A stretch of 64,000 bases of DNA from CAYFKJ01 sp964528595 (lineage in GTDB: Bacteria; Pseudomonadota; Alphaproteobacteria; UBA2966), in NCBI GenBank assembly GCA_964528595.1, contig CAZGTM010000015.1:6839-70838 (forward strand). The letters run 5' to 3'. Below are positions 1 through 9,109 of this stretch, in pieces. A program made the translations under genes and the position numbers. Each line of letters starts with the position of its first letter. The first letter of the stretch is position 1. The notes beneath the pieces were generated by a model. That model was not told where the DNA came from and did not search any database. It saw only the letters and a list, made by a program, of their open reading frames with translations.

Positions 1-767
1 CCGCCGAAATCCACCAGTGCCGCGATCACGCCGCGCAACATGCGGACCTCGTTGTCATGGGGCCGGGCGCGCTGGAAGAAATTGCGCAATTTCCGCACCA
101 CGCTGGGTCTTTTTTCCGGCGGAAAAAGGAAACCGGCCGCATCCAGTTCGCTTTCCAGGTGGTTGAAGAACGAATTCATGGCTTTGCCGTCGGCCAGAGG
201 CTGTTCCGGGTCCAAAATCCGGGGCGCCGGCGAACGATCTTCCTCGTCCAGCCCCGCCTGAAACCACTCATAGGCCACCAGCAGGACGGACTGCGCCAAG
301 TTCAGGGAGGAAAATGACGGATTGACCGGCACGGTTATGATGCTTTGGGCCAGGGCGACGTCATCATTGTTCAGCCCCCAGCGTTCGGCGCCGAACAGCA
401 CGCCGGCTTTCTCCCCCGCTTCGCTCGCTTGGCGCATCTCCGCGGCGGCCGTCCTCGGCGGCGCTTCGGGCAGGTAACTGTCCCTGCGCCGTGCCGTTGC
501 CGCGTAAACGAAGCTGAGATCGGCTATGGCCTCTTCGGTGCTCTCGAACACCTGGACGCCATCGATCACCACGTCGGCGCCCGAGGCCGACGCGCGCGTG
601 CTCTCGTTGGGCCAGCCGTCGCGCGGATTGACGATGCGCAGGTCGGTCAGGCCGAAATTCAGCATGGCACGTGCCGTTGTGCCGATGTTCTCGCCCAACT
701 GGGGTTCGACGAGGATCACCGTGGGGCCGCCGAGGACGGCGTCGCGTGTTTTATCGGTTCCGGCCAT
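1..767 (-). CDS. trmJ: tRNA (cytidine/uridine-32-2'-O)-methyltransferase TrmJ, 3' end cut by the window
   Basis: This is a SpoU/TrmH-type (SPOUT) RNA 2'-O-methyltransferase. It would methylate the ribose of position 32 in the tRNA anticodon loop. The protein starts MAGTDKTRDAV and reads on as VILVEPQLGENIGTTARAM, the SPOUT N-terminal motif. LFGAERWGLNNDDV (motif 2) and IITVPVNPSFSSLNLAQSV (motif 3, the SAM-binding trefoil knot) follow. The frame stays open to base 1, giving about 255 residues against roughly 250 for the E. coli enzyme, so only a short C-terminal piece can be missing. It lies 30 bases downstream of rarD and is probably the last gene of cysS-cimA-rarD-trmJ. The TrmJ rather than TrmH/RlmB assignment rests on the motif spelling and the C-terminal helical extension. 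Confidence 0.9.
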   Translation of the reverse strand, partial: MAGTDKTRDAVLGGPTVILVEPQLGENIGTTARAMLNFGLTDLRIVNPRDGWPNESTRASASGADVVIDGVQVFESTEEAIADLSFVYAATARRRDSYLPEAPPRTAAAEMRQASEAGEKAGVLFGAERWGLNNDDVALAQSIITVPVNPSFSSLNLAQSVLLVAYEWFQAGLDEEDRSPAPRILDPEQPLADGKAMNSFFNHLESELDAAGFLFPPEKRPSVVRKLRNFFQRARPHDNEVRMLRGVIAALVDFG

Positions 768-797
768 GGCGAAAACTAGTTTTTAGTACCGTCGCGG

Positions 798-1697
798 TCA
801 AGCGCGCCTGGCTTTTAGTAGCGAGGGCAGCGTATAGAGCGCCAGTGCCACCCAAATGCAGGCAAACGTCACGAGCAGGGTTGGGCTGAGCGGCTCCCCC
901 CAGATGAAGATGGCGGAGAAGAAATGCAGCGTCGGCGCGATGTACTGCATCACGCCGATGGTCGAAAGCTTGAGCCGCCGGGCACCTTCGGTAAAAAGAA
1001 GCAACGGTACGGCGGTAAACACGCCGAGGAAAATCAGGGTGGTCAGCGCCTGCGGGCCGCTCGCCGCCACGCCGGACTGCGCCGAGACGCCGAGGTAAAC
1101 AAGATAGCCAAGCGCAAAGGGCAAAAGCACGACCGTCTCCACAAAAAGCCCTTCTGTGGCTTCGACCTTGGCAATTTTTCGGGCATAGCCGTAAAAGCCG
1201 AACAGCACCGCCAAACTCAGCGAGACCCAAGGGACTTCGCCGAGCGCCCAGGTCTGATTGAATACGCCCGCCGCCGCGATGGCGACAGCCAACGTCTGGA
1301 TCTTGCTGAGGCGCTCCCGCAACAGGAAGAAGCCAAGCAGGACCGTGACCAAGGGATTGATGTAGTACCCCAGACTAACCTGCAGGATCTGTCCCCGGTT
1401 AACGGCAAGGATGAAGATCACCCAGGTGGCCGCCAGCAGGCTGCTTGTGATGGTCAGAATCACGAGATCGCGCCGCGATCTCAGCACCGCTCGAAATCTT
1501 CCCCAGCGCACGCGCAGCGAAATCAGGATAACCAAGAATACGACGCCCCAAAGCACCCGGTGGGCCAGGGTTTCGAACATGGGAATATCCGAAACGAGCT
1601 TGAAGCCGGAGGGAATACCGCCCCAAACCATGAAGGCGGCGAAGGCATAGAACACACCCTTCCGCGCCTCCGACGCGGATCCAATGTTATCGGTCAT
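798..1697 (-). CDS. rarD: RarD-type EamA-family permease
   Basis: A 299-residue inner-membrane protein of the drug/metabolite transporter superfamily, with about ten hydrophobic segments and two EamA-like halves. Characteristic RarD residues are the N-terminal block VWGGIPSGFKLVSDIP followed by ETLAHRVLWGVVF, and the C-terminal PTLHFFSAIFIWGEPLS. The E. coli homologue was linked to chloramphenicol resistance, but the natural substrate of the family is unsettled. The gene starts 15 bases after cimA and precedes trmJ by 30 bases, so it is probably cotranscribed. The N-terminus is short and basic, with no cleavable signal. Confidence 0.88.
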   Translation of the reverse strand: MTDNIGSASEARKGVFYAFAAFMVWGGIPSGFKLVSDIPMFETLAHRVLWGVVFLVILISLRVRWGRFRAVLRSRRDLVILTITSSLLAATWVIFILAVNRGQILQVSLGYYINPLVTVLLGFFLLRERLSKIQTLAVAIAAAGVFNQTWALGEVPWVSLSLAVLFGFYGYARKIAKVEATEGLFVETVVLLPFALGYLVYLGVSAQSGVAASGPQALTTLIFLGVFTAVPLLLFTEGARRLKLSTIGVMQYIAPTLHFFSAIFIWGEPLSPTLLVTFACIWVALALYTLPSLLKARRA

Positions 1698-1712
1698 CGA
1701 CTTAGCGGGGGT

Positions 1713-3323
1713 TCAACTGCTGCCGGCGGGGGCGCCGTCGCGATAGAGCTTATAGATGATAGAATCGATCAGGGCCTGGAACGAGGCATCGACGATATTG
1801 GGCGACACGCCGACGGTCGACCAGCGGTGACCGTGCGCGTCCATGCTTTCGATCATCACGCGCGTTACCGCGCCGGTACCCTGCTGGGTCAGGATCCGGA
1901 CCTTGTAGTCGGCCAGTTCGAGATCGTCGATATAGCTTGAATACTTGCCGAGATCCTTGCGTAGCGCGTCGTCCAGCGCGTTCACCGGACCGTTGCCCTC
2001 GCCCGCCGACATCAGGACTTCCCCGTCGATGTCGATCTTGACCGTCGCTTCGGAAACCGTGACCAGTTCGCCTTTGGCGTTGTGGCGGCGTTCGACCATG
2101 ACGCGGAAGCTTTCAACCTCGAAATAGCTGGGCACCTCGCCCAAAGCGCGGCGCGCCATCAGTTCGAAGCTGGCTTCGGCCCCGTCGTAGGTGTAGCCCT
2201 GGAATTCCCGCTCCTTGACCTCCTCGACCAGCGCCAGAATGCGCTTGTCATCGGCTTCGACCTCGATGCCGATGTCGTTCAATTGCATCAGTACGTTCGC
2301 CTTGCCGGCCTGATCGGATATCAGGACGTGGCGCTGGTTGCCCACGGTCTCCGGCGGTACGTGCTCGTAGGTCCGGGGATCCTTGAGGACGGCGGAACCG
2401 TGCACGCCGCCCTTATGGGCGAACGCGGCGGAGCCGACATAGGCCGCGTGGGGGTTGGGTGCGCGGTTGAGCAGTTCGTCGAGCAATCGAGAGGTGTGGG
2501 TGAGTTGCTTCAAGCCTTCCGCACCGACGCTGGTCTCAAACCTATCGGCGAACTCCGGTTTCAATACAAGCGTCGGAATGAGTGATGTCAGGTTGGCGTT
2601 GCCGCAGCGTTCGCCGAGGCCGTTCAAGCTGCCCTGGACGTGCCGCACACCGGCGTTTACGGCAGCCAATGTATTGGCCACGGCGTTTTCCGTATCGTTG
2701 TGGGCATGAATGCCTAGGTGATCCCCAGGCACATGCTGTGAAACCTCCCGCACGATATGGTCGATTTCGTGCGGCAGGTTGCCGCCGTTGGTATCGCACA
2801 GGACGATCCAGCGAGCGCCGTTCTCGTAGGCCGATTTAATGCAGTTCAGGGAAAACTCTGGGTTGGATTTGAAGCCGTCAAAGAAATGCTCGGCGTCGAA
2901 CAATGCCTCGCCGGCGCGCTCCACGGCGGCCGCCACGCTGTCGCCGATCAGATCGACAGCCTCATCGAGTTCGATGCCCAACGCCACCTCGGCCTGGTAA
3001 TCCCAAGTCTTGCCGAACAGGCACACCGCGTCGACGTCGGCGTCGATGACGGTCACCAGGCCCGGATCGTTGGCGGCGCTGCGGCCGGCGCGGCGGGTCA
3101 TGCCGAAAGAGGTGAACTTCGCGTGCTTGAATTTCGGCCGGTCCTCGAACAGAGCCGTATCGGTCTGGTTGGCGCCCGGCCAGCCACCCTCAATGTAGTC
3201 GATGCCGAGTTTGTCCAGCGCCGCCGCAATGAGCCGCTTGTCCTCGAGCGAAAAGTCCACGCCCTGCGTCTGGTTGCCGTCACGCAGGGTCGTATCGAAG
3301 AGGGAGAGGTGTTCCTTCGCCAT
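1713..3323 (-). CDS. cimA: (R)-citramalate synthase (CimA type)
   Basis: A 536-residue enzyme of the isopropylmalate/homocitrate/citramalate synthase family. The expected reaction is condensation of acetyl-CoA with pyruvate to citramalate, the entry to the threonine-independent route to 2-oxobutyrate and isoleucine. The N-terminal TIM barrel carries LFDTTLRDGNQTQG (residues 8-21), the metal-binding HAHND motif, and the barrel signature GLGERCGNANL. The C-terminal part, from about residue 400, resembles the LeuA regulatory dimer domain, which senses the end-product amino acid in this family. The length and the wording DTTLRDGNQTQGV and EGGWPGAN fit the CimA branch rather than LeuA (usually DTTLRDGEQ). 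It follows cysS by 12 bases. Confidence 0.88.
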   Translation of the reverse strand: MAKEHLSLFDTTLRDGNQTQGVDFSLEDKRLIAAALDKLGIDYIEGGWPGANQTDTALFEDRPKFKHAKFTSFGMTRRAGRSAANDPGLVTVIDADVDAVCLFGKTWDYQAEVALGIELDEAVDLIGDSVAAAVERAGEALFDAEHFFDGFKSNPEFSLNCIKSAYENGARWIVLCDTNGGNLPHEIDHIVREVSQHVPGDHLGIHAHNDTENAVANTLAAVNAGVRHVQGSLNGLGERCGNANLTSLIPTLVLKPEFADRFETSVGAEGLKQLTHTSRLLDELLNRAPNPHAAYVGSAAFAHKGGVHGSAVLKDPRTYEHVPPETVGNQRHVLISDQAGKANVLMQLNDIGIEVEADDKRILALVEEVKEREFQGYTYDGAEASFELMARRALGEVPSYFEVESFRVMVERRHNAKGELVTVSEATVKIDIDGEVLMSAGEGNGPVNALDDALRKDLGKYSSYIDDLELADYKVRILTQQGTGAVTRVMIESMDAHGHRWSTVGVSPNIVDASFQALIDSIIYKLYRDGAPAGSS

Positions 3324-3335
3324 CGGCCTAACTAC

Positions 3336-4802
3336 CTAACCGGTCCGTCGCCAAGTGGTGCCGGAAGGCCCGTCTTCAAGCAATATTCCGGCTTCCTCCA
3401 GGACGTCGCGGATGGAATCGGCCACGGAGAATTCTTTGTGTTCGCGGGCCAGCGTCCGATAATCGATCAGCAGCTTGACGCACAATTCGTGGATCGAGCG
3501 TTGCTGTTCCGGCGTCATGTCTTCCCACTTGTCCACCGCCTCGTCGACGCGCGCGTTGATGCGGTCGGCGATCTCCGGCAGTGGCACGTGCAGCCGCTGC
3601 ATGAACGAAATATCGATGTCGTCCTGACCGCCATCCTGGAACCAGGCGGCTTCCGTCTGGGCCAGCAGACCCAGGAGTTGAGCGCCGCCCTTCAGTTGGG
3701 CGGCCGCAGCCGCGTCACCAGCCAGGGCAGCGTCTGCAAGCTCGTGCAATACGGCGATTGCCCGAGGCGAATTGAGGTCGTCTTCGATCGCTTCGCGGAC
3801 GCGCGGGCTTTCATCCGCGACCGCGTCACCGGCGGCCCGATACCAGCGGTCCAGACTTTTCCTGGCCCGCTCCACGCCCTCCGTGGTCCAGTCCAGCGGT
3901 TGGCGGTAGTGCGTGCTCAGCATGTTGAGCCGAACCGCCTCGCCCGGGAATTTCGCCAGAATATCGCGAACCGCCAGGATATTGCCGATCGATTTCGACA
4001 TCTTCTCGCCCTCAACGGTGACGAAGCCGTTGTGCACCCAGTAGCGCACGAAGGGCGAGCCGTCATGAGCGCATACCGACTGGGCGCGCTCGTTCTCGTG
4101 ATGGGGGAAAACCAGGTCCCGGCCGCCGCCGTGGATGTCGAACGTTAGGCCGAGGTATTCCCGCGACATCGCCGAGCATTCGATATGCCAGCCCGGCCGT
4201 CCCCGCCCCCACGGGCTGTCCCAACCCGGTTGGTCGTCGGTACTGGGTTTCCACAGCACGAAGTCCGCGGGATCTTTTTTGTAAGGCGCGACCTCGACAC
4301 GGGCGCCAGCGATCATTTCATCGCGGTTGCGCCCCGAGAGTTCGCCATAATGATCGTCCGAGTTCACCGCGAACAGGACATGGCCTTCTGCTTCGTAGGC
4401 ATGATCCTTGGCGATCAGCTTTTCGATCATCGAGATCATTTGCGGGATATGGTCGGTGGCGCGCGGCTCAATATCCGGCTCTTCCACGCCGAGCACCGCC
4501 ATGTCCTCGTGAAAGGCGCGTGTGGTGCGGCTGGTCACTTGCTCGATGGTTTCGCCCGATTCCTCCGCCGCAACGATGATCTTGTCCTCAACGTCCGTAA
4601 TGTTGCGGACGTAGCGGACATGGTCGTAGGTCGACTTCAAAAGACGGTAGAGCACGTCGAAAACGATATTCGGCCGCGCGTTGCCGACATGGGCATAGTC
4701 GTACACCGTCGGACCGCAGACGTACATGCCCACGCGCCCCGGGGTCAGGGGCTCGAATGGCTGTTTTTCACGCGCCTGCGTATTGTAAAGAACGAGTGCC
4801 AA
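3336..4802 (-). CDS. cysS: cysteinyl-tRNA synthetase
   Basis: A 488-residue class I aminoacyl-tRNA synthetase that charges tRNA-Cys. Visible are the zinc ligand Cys29 in YVCGPTVYDYAHVGNARPN, the HIGH-type motif HVGN (38-41), ECSAMSREYLG with a second zinc cysteine, HHENERAQS, and the KMSKSIGN loop. The start is TTG at 4802: no longer start exists in this frame, and GAGG lies seven bases upstream. It is the first gene of the cysS-cimA-rarD-trmJ run. The preceding 169 bases are relatively AT-rich and probably hold its promoter, but I could not pick one reliable -35/-10 pair. Confidence 0.95.
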   Translation of the reverse strand: MALVLYNTQAREKQPFEPLTPGRVGMYVCGPTVYDYAHVGNARPNIVFDVLYRLLKSTYDHVRYVRNITDVEDKIIVAAEESGETIEQVTSRTTRAFHEDMAVLGVEEPDIEPRATDHIPQMISMIEKLIAKDHAYEAEGHVLFAVNSDDHYGELSGRNRDEMIAGARVEVAPYKKDPADFVLWKPSTDDQPGWDSPWGRGRPGWHIECSAMSREYLGLTFDIHGGGRDLVFPHHENERAQSVCAHDGSPFVRYWVHNGFVTVEGEKMSKSIGNILAVRDILAKFPGEAVRLNMLSTHYRQPLDWTTEGVERARKSLDRWYRAAGDAVADESPRVREAIEDDLNSPRAIAVLHELADAALAGDAAAAAQLKGGAQLLGLLAQTEAAWFQDGGQDDIDISFMQRLHVPLPEIADRINARVDEAVDKWEDMTPEQQRSIHELCVKLLIDYRTLAREHKEFSVADSIRDVLEEAGILLEDGPSGTTWRRTG

Positions 4803-4971
4803 TGGAACGCCTCGGTTGCCGTCCTATGTGGGTGTAAACCTTTGATATTCAACAATTTTTGATGAACAACAAAGATAATCCAACGGGCGAACCAAATCCG
4901 CTCCGCGTACAGCGGTTAGCGATATCACGTTCTTTTCCCAAGGTCCATGGCGGGCCGGACATGGTCAGTTT

Positions 4972-6660
4972 TCATTTTGACTCCTTGGCCGCATCGCGGA
5001 AGCCGTTGGTAATCGGATAACGCCGGTCACGGCCAAAGTTGCGCCCGCCGATCTTTACGCCGGGCGGAGCCTGGCGGCGCTTGTATTCGGCGATGTACAG
5101 CAGATGTTCGATCCGGGCCACGTCTTCGGGCGAATGCCCGCGCGAGACGATATCCTCGAACGCCATTTCCTCTTCAACCAGACACATCAACATATCGTCG
5201 AGCTGGTCATAGGGCGGCAAGGTGTCCTGGTCAGTCTGATCGTCTTTGAGTTCGGCGCTGGGTGGTTTGTCGATGATGTTGACGGGGATGACTTCGCCGC
5301 CCGGCCCCTCGACGCCTTCGGGGACGTGAGCGTTGCGCCATTTTGCCAGGTCGAAGACAGTCGTTTTATAAACGTCCTTCAGAACGGAATAGCCGCCGCA
5401 CATGTCGCCGTAGAGCGTTGCATAGCCAACCGACATTTCTGATTTATTGCCGGTGGTGAGCAACATGGTGCCGAATTTGTTGCTCAAGGCCATCAGCGTG
5501 ACGGCGCGAATGCGGGCCTGGATGTTTTCCTCGGTGGTATCGGTATCGCGGCCGGCGAACAACTCGGTCAGCATGTCCGAATAGGTGTCGACCGCCGGCT
5601 TGATGGCGACGGTATCGATACGCGCGCCCAAAGCTTCGGCGCATGCCGTCGCGTCGTTGATGCTCTCATCCCCCGTATAGCGTGACGGCATAATGACGCA
5701 ATGCACCTGGTCAGCGCCCAACGCGTCCACCGCCACCGCCGCCGACAGGGCCGAATCGATGCCGCCGGACATACCGAGAACGACGCCGGGAAACCTGTTC
5801 TTGCGGACATAGTCCCTGAGGCCGACGACCATCGCCTGCCAAATGCTCTGAAGCGGGTCTTCCGGGAGGACCTGAGGGCCGGGCTCACAGGTCCAGCCGT
5901 CCGCGCCGCGCCGCCAAGTCGTCAACACCACCGCTTCGCGCCATGGCGCCATCGACAAGGCAACGGCGCCATCCGGATTAACAACGAATGACGCACCGTC
6001 GAAAACCAGTTCGTCCTGGCCGCCGACCTGGTTCAGATAAGCGAGCCCCAATCCCGTCTCCGACACGCGGTCCGCCGCCAGATCATATCGCGTTCCGGTC
6101 TTGCCGCTTTCAAACGGCGAGCCGTTGGGCACCAGAAGAATTTCCGCGCCATCCTGATGAAGGGCGGCGGCGGCGGTCGGCGTCCACATGTCTTCGCAAA
6201 TCAGCACGCCGAGTTTGACGCCCTTGAATTCAATGGGCTTGGGCAGGGAGCCGGCTGCAAAGACCCTTTTTTCGTCAAAAACGCCGTAATTGGGCAAATC
6301 CGCCTTCTGCCGTACCTCGCTTACGCTTCCCTCGGTCAGCAGAAGGACGGCATTGTAAGCCGGCCCTCCGCCGCGATAGGGATCGCCGCGCCACGGCGTT
6401 CCAAGCAGAACCGCAGGGCCGCCGTCGGCGGTGTCCGCCGCAAGAGCCGATACCGTCTCCTCGACCGCGTCGAGAAACGACGGCTTCAAAACCAGATCCT
6501 CGGGCGGATATCCGACCAACATGAGCTCCGAAGTCAGCACCAGATCGGCGCCGGCCTTGGCGGATTCCGCACGCGCCTGGCGGACCAGATCCGCGTTTCC
6601 GGCCAGATCCCCCACGCAGGGGTTGAGTTGCGCCAGCGCAATTTTCAAAACATCAGTCAT
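4972..6660 (-). CDS. nadE: glutamine-dependent NAD+ synthetase
   Basis: A 562-residue two-domain enzyme making the last step of NAD: ATP-dependent amidation of nicotinate adenine dinucleotide with glutamine as nitrogen source. The N-terminal half is a nitrilase-type amidase with the Glu-Lys-Cys triad visible as Glu45 (TSELMLVGYP), Lys119 (QKADLPNYG) and Cys155 (LICEDMW). The C-terminal half is the synthetase, with the P-loop-like MSGGIDSALSAA (297-308) and TGNKSEMSVGYATLYGDM. It stands alone on the minus strand, with 169 bases before cysS downstream. A small CCGCT/AGCGG hairpin at 4898-4915 lies just beyond its 3' end but has no convincing T-run. Confidence 0.95.
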   Translation of the reverse strand: MTDVLKIALAQLNPCVGDLAGNADLVRQARAESAKAGADLVLTSELMLVGYPPEDLVLKPSFLDAVEETVSALAADTADGGPAVLLGTPWRGDPYRGGGPAYNAVLLLTEGSVSEVRQKADLPNYGVFDEKRVFAAGSLPKPIEFKGVKLGVLICEDMWTPTAAAALHQDGAEILLVPNGSPFESGKTGTRYDLAADRVSETGLGLAYLNQVGGQDELVFDGASFVVNPDGAVALSMAPWREAVVLTTWRRGADGWTCEPGPQVLPEDPLQSIWQAMVVGLRDYVRKNRFPGVVLGMSGGIDSALSAAVAVDALGADQVHCVIMPSRYTGDESINDATACAEALGARIDTVAIKPAVDTYSDMLTELFAGRDTDTTEENIQARIRAVTLMALSNKFGTMLLTTGNKSEMSVGYATLYGDMCGGYSVLKDVYKTTVFDLAKWRNAHVPEGVEGPGGEVIPVNIIDKPPSAELKDDQTDQDTLPPYDQLDDMLMCLVEEEMAFEDIVSRGHSPEDVARIEHLLYIAEYKRRQAPPGVKIGGRNFGRDRRYPITNGFRDAAKESK

Positions 6661-6755
6661 TGCAGACTTGTTTAGCGTGACACCTCTTGCCCCGCAAGCA
6701 CCCGTCGGCCATAACGGTGGACAAATATCTTCACGCCACAGGGAGTTCAGAACTC

Positions 6756-7778
6756 ATGCGAAATTCCAATCGACGTATCGTCCTCGCCAGCCGCCCCGTG
6801 GGCATGCCCACCGAGGCGGATTTCCGCTTGGAGGAAATGCCGGTGCCGGAACCCGGCCCGGGCGAGATCATGATGCGGGCGGACTGGCTCTCCCTCGATC
6901 CCTACATGCGCGGCCGTATGTCGGATGCCCCTTCCTACGTACCGCCTGTCGGCATCGGCGAGGTCATGGTCGGCGCCACGGTTGGGCAGGTCGTCAAATC
7001 AAACAATCCCGCCTTCAGCAAAGGCGATTGGGTTGAAGGCCGCATGGGCTGGCAGGACTACGGCATCGGCGGACCCGATGACATGCGCAAGATCGATACC
7101 GGCAGACTGCCGAAATCACTGGCGCTGGGCGTGCTCGGCATGCCGGGCACAACGGCTTACTTCGGCTTGCTGGAGGTCGGCGAGGCGCAGGTTGGAGACA
7201 CCGTCGTCGTCTCCGCGGCCTCCGGCGCGGTCGGCGCCGTGGTCGGCCAGATCGCCAAGGCGTCGGGCTGCCGCGTCGTCGGAATCGCGGGCTCACAAGA
7301 GAAGATCGACTTCATCACCAACGAACTCGGGTTCGACGCCGGTCTCAACTACAAGGAACTCGGCGACGAAAAATCGCTGGGCAAGGCCATCCGGGAGGCC
7401 TGCCCCAACGGCGTCGATGTCTATTTCGACAATGTCGGCGGCTGGGTTACCGACGCCGTCATGCCCAACATCAACTTGCGCGCCCGCATCGTCGTTTGCG
7501 GCCTGATCTCGCAATACAATCTGACCGAGGTGGAAATGGGACCGCGGTTTGCCCGCCACCTCCTCGTCAAACGCGCCAAGATGCAGGGTCTGATCGTTTT
7601 CGATTTTATCGCGCGATACCCGGAAGCGATTTCTCGCCTGACGCGCTGGGCCGAAGACGGCGTCATCAAATATCGCGAGGATGTTACAGAAGGGTTGGAA
7701 AATGCGCCGGCCGGCTTCCTGCGGTTGATGGAGGGCAAGAACTTCGGTAAGGCGGTCGTGAAGATCGCGGCGGACTAG
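6756..7778 (+). CDS. NADP-dependent medium-chain oxidoreductase (prostaglandin/leukotriene reductase-like, zinc-free)
   Basis: A 340-residue member of the zinc-independent MDR branch that includes YncB/CurA and leukotriene B4 12-hydroxydehydrogenase. These enzymes reduce C=C bonds of alpha,beta-unsaturated carbonyl compounds with NADPH. Visible are LDPYMRGRMSD, GMPGTTAYFGLLEVG, and the Rossmann motif AASGAVGAVVGQIAK followed by GIAGSQEK. NVGGWVTDAVM and LISQYN are typical of this branch. No structural or catalytic zinc cysteines are present. I chose the ATG at 6756 because GGGAG lies about ten bases upstream and MRNSNRRIVLASRP fits the family N-terminus; a TTG at 6687 in the same frame gives 23 extra residues. 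The substrate cannot be told. Confidence 0.9.
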   Translation: MRNSNRRIVLASRPVGMPTEADFRLEEMPVPEPGPGEIMMRADWLSLDPYMRGRMSDAPSYVPPVGIGEVMVGATVGQVVKSNNPAFSKGDWVEGRMGWQDYGIGGPDDMRKIDTGRLPKSLALGVLGMPGTTAYFGLLEVGEAQVGDTVVVSAASGAVGAVVGQIAKASGCRVVGIAGSQEKIDFITNELGFDAGLNYKELGDEKSLGKAIREACPNGVDVYFDNVGGWVTDAVMPNINLRARIVVCGLISQYNLTEVEMGPRFARHLLVKRAKMQGLIVFDFIARYPEAISRLTRWAEDGVIKYREDVTEGLENAPAGFLRLMEGKNFGKAVVKIAAD

Positions 7779-7796
7779 AAGCCACTGAAATAGGAA

Positions 7797-7820
7797 GGGC
7801 CGGCGTTTTCACGCCGGCCC
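7797..7820. terminator. GC-rich hairpin between convergent genes
   Basis: A perfect 9-bp stem GGGCCGGCG / CGCCGGCCC encloses TTTTCA, 19 bases after the stop of the plus-strand oxidoreductase and 159 bases before the end of the minus-strand NAPRTase gene. It could end transcription in either direction. Neither side has a strong T-run, so an intrinsic terminator is only a fair guess. Confidence 0.45.
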
Positions 7821-7978
7821 AAATTCCGGTACAAGTGGCATCACGGGGGGCGCTTTAACCTTCTTGCACCCGGAAGAGTATGTTTCCAAACTCAAGACAG
7901 AGGTTAAACTCGGTTCGTTTCCGAAATATTTCAGAAACGCTGAAAATAATGCCGATTTGTAACTGGTTTGTAACAAAC

Positions 7979-9091
7979 CTACTTTTTCAGTAGAAATTCC
8001 CGGCCAATTTTCACCCTTGGGTTCCCATCATACGACACGATGTCGGCGGTCGCGTAGGTTTCGGCCCAATTTTCCGGCAGGAACGACCCCGTGCCCACCA
8101 CATCGATTGGCGCCGCCACGCTGCCCATGACGCGGCATTTGGCCGAACTGAAACCGGAACTCACGATAATCTTCACTTTGTCGAAGCCGGCGTCATCCAG
8201 CGTCTCACGCAAGTAGTAGATAGCGGCGGCGGAAACGCCGGTACCGACCAGCCACTTGAGTTCGTCCTCGCTGCGGTATTCGCGAACACCCTCGGGCGCA
8301 TTCCTTTCGAGGACGGCATAGGACTTCTGCGGATCCATGCCCTCGACGAAGCGGCCACCATGCGTGTCGAGGCGAATGCCGAGGTTTCCCGATGCCGCCA
8401 CTTCGGGAAAACGGTTGCAGACTTCAAGCGAGTCGGTGATTTCCTTGCCGAAAAAATCCACCAACACCACCAGCGGTACGTCGGGGAACGTCTGATGAAA
8501 CATTTCAGCCGCCTTCACCGTCGAGCCGGCGTAGCCGATCAGCGCGTGCGGCATGGTGCCGGTGCCGCTTTCCTGGCCGAAATAGTGCGCCGTCGCATCC
8601 GTTGCATTGCCGACAAACCCCTTGGCGCCGACGTCGCGCTGCGCCGCTTTCGACCCGACCGACGCGGCGTAGGCCATCAGATCGGCCATCTCCAGACCCG
8701 CGCAATGACGGGAATCAAACGCCATAAAAGCGGAGTTGGGCAGCGCAACGCACATCTCGTAGGCGTTCATCGCCGCCACGCAGGGCGCGCCGATCTTCTG
8801 CAGGTAAAGGGTCTCGAGTTCGACGAGTTCGGTGAACGAGCCCGTCACATAGAGCAGCGGCTCACCGGCGCCGACTTCCTCACCCTCTTCGAAGCAAGGT
8901 TCAATTTCGAAGTCAATGCCGCGTTCAGCCGCCAGCCCTTTGAGCCAGTCAATGGCCAAGCCGGCCGCGAAACGCACCGGGCGGCGCATGAAAACCGCAT
9001 AAGTCACCGTCATGTCGCCGTGCTTGGCGACCGTCTCCCGGGTCCGTGAAAAGTACTTGTCGGTATAAGCCGAGATCAGGTCGTCACGCAT
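7979..9091 (-). CDS. nicotinate phosphoribosyltransferase family protein
   Basis: A 370-residue protein of the nicotinate/nicotinamide phosphoribosyltransferase family, which joins the base to PRPP in NAD salvage. Visible are the N-terminal RDDLISAYTDKYFSRTRE, the strand-loop AFDSRHCAG, the conserved GTGTMPHALIG and the barrel motif GIRLDTHGG, with IIVSSGFSS near the end. It is shorter than typical E. coli PncB (about 400 residues), as is common in the second NAPRTase branch. It follows the DAHP synthase gene by 18 bases, so gor-aroG-NAPRTase may be one unit. The exact substrate is inferred from the family. Confidence 0.85.
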   Translation of the reverse strand: MRDDLISAYTDKYFSRTRETVAKHGDMTVTYAVFMRRPVRFAAGLAIDWLKGLAAERGIDFEIEPCFEEGEEVGAGEPLLYVTGSFTELVELETLYLQKIGAPCVAAMNAYEMCVALPNSAFMAFDSRHCAGLEMADLMAYAASVGSKAAQRDVGAKGFVGNATDATAHYFGQESGTGTMPHALIGYAGSTVKAAEMFHQTFPDVPLVVLVDFFGKEITDSLEVCNRFPEVAASGNLGIRLDTHGGRFVEGMDPQKSYAVLERNAPEGVREYRSEDELKWLVGTGVSAAAIYYLRETLDDAGFDKVKIIVSSGFSSAKCRVMGSVAAPIDVVGTGSFLPENWAETYATADIVSYDGNPRVKIGREFLLKK

Positions 9092-9109
9092 GACGGTTTT
9101 GCCTGTTTG

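Noticed and set aside
2757..4148. 463-residue plus-strand frame opposite cimA and cysS
   Set aside because: It crosses the cimA/cysS boundary antisense to both and shows no recognisable domain.
4898..4915. CCGCT/AGCGG hairpin beyond the 3' end of nadE
   Set aside because: Only a 5-bp stem with no T-run on the relevant strand; too weak to call a terminator.
7962..7978. GGTTTGT/ACAAACC palindrome at the 3' end of the NAPRTase gene
   Set aside because: Short, AT-rich and overlapping the end of the gene; not convincing as a terminator or a binding site.
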